The notes under the pieces were generated by a model. The model was not told the origin of the DNA, did not search any database, and was given only the letters and a program-made list of their open reading frames with translations. From Candidatus Omnitrophota bacterium (GTDB taxonomy: Bacteria; Omnitrophota; Gorgyraeia; Gygaellales; Profunditerraquicolaceae): a DNA stretch of 8,288 nucleotides. Below, piece after piece: positions 6,501-8,288 of this stretch. Each line of letters begins with the position of its first letter. The first letter of the stretch is position 1. The position numbers and the translations under genes are program-made. Where the stretch lies: contig JAQUON010000066.1 in assembly GCA_028717045.1 (NCBI GenBank), positions 1 through 8,288 on the forward strand. Direction: 5' to 3'.

Positions 6501-7840
6501 AACTTTTTTTCCTGCTCGATATTAATGTAATCGGTAAAATCGATCTTCTCTCCCAACTCCTGTTTCACCACGCGGATGCGGTCAGGCACATAGGGGTGAG
6601 TCTTAAGGTATGATTTTGGCCGCAAGGGCTTCCTGCGGTTCACATCCTCCAGCGTCTGAAGAAAACTGATCATGGCAGCAGGGTTATACCCGGCAGCTTT
6701 TGTGTAACGGGCACCGAGCTGATCGGCAAGCAATTCGTCATCCCGTGCATATCCTAGCAGGATGGTGACAAACGCCGCCTCTGCGGCGTTGGCAACGTCT
6801 GCGCCTTGAGGGGCCTGCGATGCCAAGATCATCAACACCGAATAGCCGGTCATTGCCTGCAATTTTTTAATGCTGTGCCTTGCCACCACATGGCCTACTT
6901 CGTGCGCAAGCACCGCAGCCAGCTCGTCGTCATTCCTGACTTTATCGAGCACTCCCTTGAACACATAAATGAACCCGCCGGGAAGCGAGACCGCATTGAC
7001 CTCGTCATCATCGAGCACTTTAAAGGCATAGTCGATATCTTTCCTGTCGGCTACCGCTGCAATTTTTTTACCGATATCCTGCACGCGCTTCTGTATCAGG
7101 GGGTCATCTGCGAGCTTATATTCTTTTTCTATCTGGTTGGCAACGGAACGGCCCATCTGGACTTCTTTTTCACTGCTGTACCAGTATGTCTCTTCCTTGC
7201 CGGTTACGATATTATATTCGGTAGTGCAGCCGCTTAGCGCCGTAACTATCCCGCAGGCACACAGCAGGCAGAATAAAGACACCCCGCATTGTGCAAGCAT
7301 GCGGTAAAGTTTTGCAAGCGGCAGCCCTACCACATTATAAAAACAACCCTCAATGCGCCGGATACACAACGCACCCCTGCCCTGTATATCAAAACTCCCG
7401 GCCTTATCCAAAACAGAAGCCTTCTTAAAATATGCAGAAATTTCCTTGTCCGTTAATGTATCCATGTACACCTTAGTCTTTTCGCAGGCCAACAGCGTCT
7501 TATTTCTTTTCTTGTCGATTACGGCCAAGCCGGTATACACCCATTGCGGCTTTTGCGCAAATCGCTTCAGCATCGCACGCGCCTGGCGCAGGTTTTTGGG
7601 TTTACCAAAAATCCTGCCATCCTGTACAGAAACAGTATCTGCGCCGATAATTATGCCTGTTTTTACTTTTTGCGCGGCTGCCCTCGCTTTAAGAAGCGCA
7701 TTCCGCCTTACCAGCGCCGCATAGGATGCCCGGGAAACCTTATGCTGTTCCCTGATTCTGCTGGGAACCGCCTTAAAACGGATCCCGCACATCCGTAGTA
7801 GTTTTTTTCTTGCGGCTGACGTAGAAGCCAAGTAAATCAT
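6497..7840 (-). CDS. Maf nucleotide pyrophosphatase fused in frame to a lipobox-containing M48 metallopeptidase
   Basis: I start at the ATG at 7840, which opens the Maf signature IYLASTSAARKKLL; a longer in-frame version from 7903 adds 21 unconserved residues. From 7840, residues 1-182 are a complete Maf domain (IIGADTVSVQDG, IFGKP, DKAGSFDIQGRGA, NVVGLPL), a cytoplasmic family that hydrolyses non-canonical nucleoside triphosphates. Directly after it comes a hydrophobic stretch ending in lipobox LSGC (202-205, Cys205), then an M48 peptidase with AHEVGHVVARH (zinc ligands of HEVGH at 313-317) and ELLAD (third ligand Glu369). M48 proteins with this layout are normally envelope lipoproteins, so the two halves belong in different compartments. 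Restart codons exist at the junction (ATG 7300, GTG 7282), each without a clear Shine-Dalgarno. The fused frame is certain; whether one or two proteins are made is not. Confidence 0.88.
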   Translation of the reverse strand: MIYLASTSAARKKLLRMCGIRFKAVPSRIREQHKVSRASYAALVRRNALLKARAAAQKVKTGIIIGADTVSVQDGRIFGKPKNLRQARAMLKRFAQKPQWVYTGLAVIDKKRNKTLLACEKTKVYMDTLTDKEISAYFKKASVLDKAGSFDIQGRGALCIRRIEGCFYNVVGLPLAKLYRMLAQCGVSLFCLLCACGIVTALSGCTTEYNIVTGKEETYWYSSEKEVQMGRSVANQIEKEYKLADDPLIQKRVQDIGKKIAAVADRKDIDYAFKVLDDDEVNAVSLPGGFIYVFKGVLDKVRNDDELAAVLAHEVGHVVARHSIKKLQAMTGYSVLMILASQAPQGADVANAAEAAFVTILLGYARDDELLADQLGARYTKAAGYNPAAMISFLQTLEDVNRRKPLRPKSYLKTHPYVPDRIRVVKQELGEKIDFTDYINIEQEKKL

Positions 7841-7847
7841 ATTTTCG

Positions 7848-7884
7848 TAGTGCGTATAGCGTATTGCGGATTGCGTATTGAGTA
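7848..7884. repeat. Degenerate short tandem repeat, GCGTATT type
   Basis: On the plus strand TGCGTATAGCGTATTGCGGATTGCGTATTG shows three to four imperfect copies of an 8-10 base unit around GCGTATTGC. It sits directly upstream of the Maf start at 7840. The longer candidate N-terminus of that gene would translate through it, which is one reason to prefer the internal start. Confidence 0.7.
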
Positions 7885-7902
7885 AAAACAAACTGTTCGG
7901 CA

Positions 7903-8026
7903 AATTCTAAATCCTAAACAAATCCTAAATTCCAATGTTTTAAATCCCGAACGAGTTCGTTTAAGGCCTTGGGATTTATGATTTAGGGCTTGTTTAGAAT
8001 TTAGGATTTAGGGCTTAGGATTTAAC
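7903..8026. repeat. Inverted array of 7-base TTTAGGN repeats around a hairpin
   Basis: The right arm (about 7978-8026) reads as a run of 7-base units such as TTTAGAA, TTTAGGA, TTTAGGG, CTTAGGA. The left arm (about 7903-7935) carries the complementary CCTAAAN units, so the arms form an imperfect inverted repeat. Between them AAATCCC (7942-7948) and GGGATTT (7971-7977) pair around CGAACGAGTTCG and the palindrome AAGGCCTT. No reading frame or conserved promoter is evident. The unit resembles plant telomere repeats only superficially. Confidence 0.75.
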
Positions 8027-8087
8027 CTAAGCCTAAGCCTTAGCCTTGATCTTACTTGGCCTTAACCTAAACCTTAACCTTTTATTT
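8027..8087. repeat. Degenerate 6-base CCTAAG/CCTTAA repeat
   Basis: Immediately after the stop of the flavoprotein gene (in its direction of transcription) the plus strand reads a chain of 6-base units: CCTAAG, CCTAAG, CCTTAG, CCTTGA, then after a break CCTTAA, CCTAAA, CCTTAA. It differs from the adjacent 7-base array in period. I see no T-rich intrinsic terminator for the flavoprotein in this stretch. Confidence 0.7.
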
Positions 8088-8288
8088 TTAACTCTGCGCT
8101 GCACTCTCTCCAGCCAGGTAGCCGGTTGAGAATGCCGCCTGCAGATTAAACCCTCCGGTATCCGCGTCCACATCAATCATTTCGCCGGCAAAATACAGCC
8201 CTTTTACAATACGCGATTCCTGGGTGCGCGGGTTGATATCTTTAAGCGAAACTCCTCCCCGTGTTATCATCGCTTCTTCTATCGGTAA
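8088..8288 (-). CDS. NAD(P)/FAD-dependent oxidoreductase of the BaiN/RdsA (HI0933-like) family, C-terminal fragment
   Basis: Only the last 66 residues are in the window; the frame is open to the right edge and the N-terminal FAD-binding Rossmann part lies outside. Visible are EEAMITRGGVSLKDINP and then GLYFAGEMIDVDADTGGFN followed by QAAFSTGYLAG. This is the characteristic C-terminal signature of the family, in which the AGE...D...TGGFN segment completes the FAD site. Members are cytoplasmic flavoproteins of about 400 residues with mostly unproven substrates; BaiN acts in bile-acid dehydroxylation in gut Clostridium. It precedes the Maf-led operon on the same strand but is separated from it by about 250 bp of repeats, so it is probably not co-translated with it. 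Confidence 0.9.
   Translation of the reverse strand, partial: LPIEEAMITRGGVSLKDINPRTQESRIVKGLYFAGEMIDVDADTGGFNLQAAFSTGYLAGESAAQS

Noticed and set aside
6806..7237. Plus-strand open frame of 143 codons
   Set aside because: It is antisense to the M48 peptidase domain, whose HEVGH and lipobox motifs show the minus strand is coding.
7841..7903. Longer N-terminus of the Maf-M48 gene starting at 7903
   Set aside because: The extra 21 residues are translated from the GCGTATT repeat and are unlike any Maf N-terminus; family similarity begins exactly at the ATG at 7840.
7903..8026. Eukaryotic telomere or contaminant DNA
   Set aside because: The TTTAGGG-like units are highly degenerate, inverted, and lie between two clearly bacterial genes on the same contig.
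7903..8087. CRISPR array
   Set aside because: Units are 6-7 bases with no unique spacers of 25-40 bases.

Overview
This is an 8.3 kb piece of a bacterial metagenome-type contig. Its first 21 bases are Illumina adapter, so the left edge is an assembly artefact. Every gene I can support is on the minus strand, so the window is transcribed from right to left. The best guess for the host is Candidatus Omnitrophota (old OP3). The secreted left-hand protein has an N-terminal region that I associate from memory with that phylum, and the intergenic space holds degenerate simple repeats of a kind I also associate with such genomes. No rRNA, tRNA or ribosomal protein is present to test this, so the assignment is tentative.

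Right end (8088-8288): the C-terminal 66 residues of a BaiN/RdsA (HI0933-like) flavoprotein. Next comes about 250 bp of non-coding DNA (7841-8087). It is filled with short degenerate repeats: a 6-base type, a 7-base TTTAGGN type arranged as an inverted repeat around a hairpin, and a CGCAATACG-like type just upstream of the next gene.

Middle (3521-7840): a tightly packed five-cistron operon. In order of transcription it encodes a Maf nucleotide pyrophosphatase fused in frame to a lipobox-bearing M48 metallopeptidase; an exported clan GH-A glycoside hydrolase; LarE; LarB; and a small cupin. Adjacent genes overlap by 4, 19 and 13 bp or are separated by 3 bp. LarB and LarE make the pyridinium-dithio intermediate of the nickel-pincer cofactor. 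The nickel-inserting LarC and the racemase LarA are not in the window.

Left part (22-3293): a separately controlled gene. It has a strong consensus promoter, then a structured leader of about 60 nt, a textbook intrinsic terminator, and finally a strong Shine-Dalgarno site, which together look like a transcription-attenuating regulator. The gene is open through its whole visible length (1,090 codons) and is cut by the contig edge. The protein has a signal peptide, a region of about 370 residues that I cannot assign to a function, and then two tandem domains resembling archaeal-type fructose-1,6-bisphosphate aldolase/phosphatase (FBPA). The first copy has lost most catalytic residues, while the second keeps the phosphatase metal-site residues seen so far. 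An exported, duplicated version of a cytoplasmic gluconeogenic enzyme under an attenuator is the most unusual object here.
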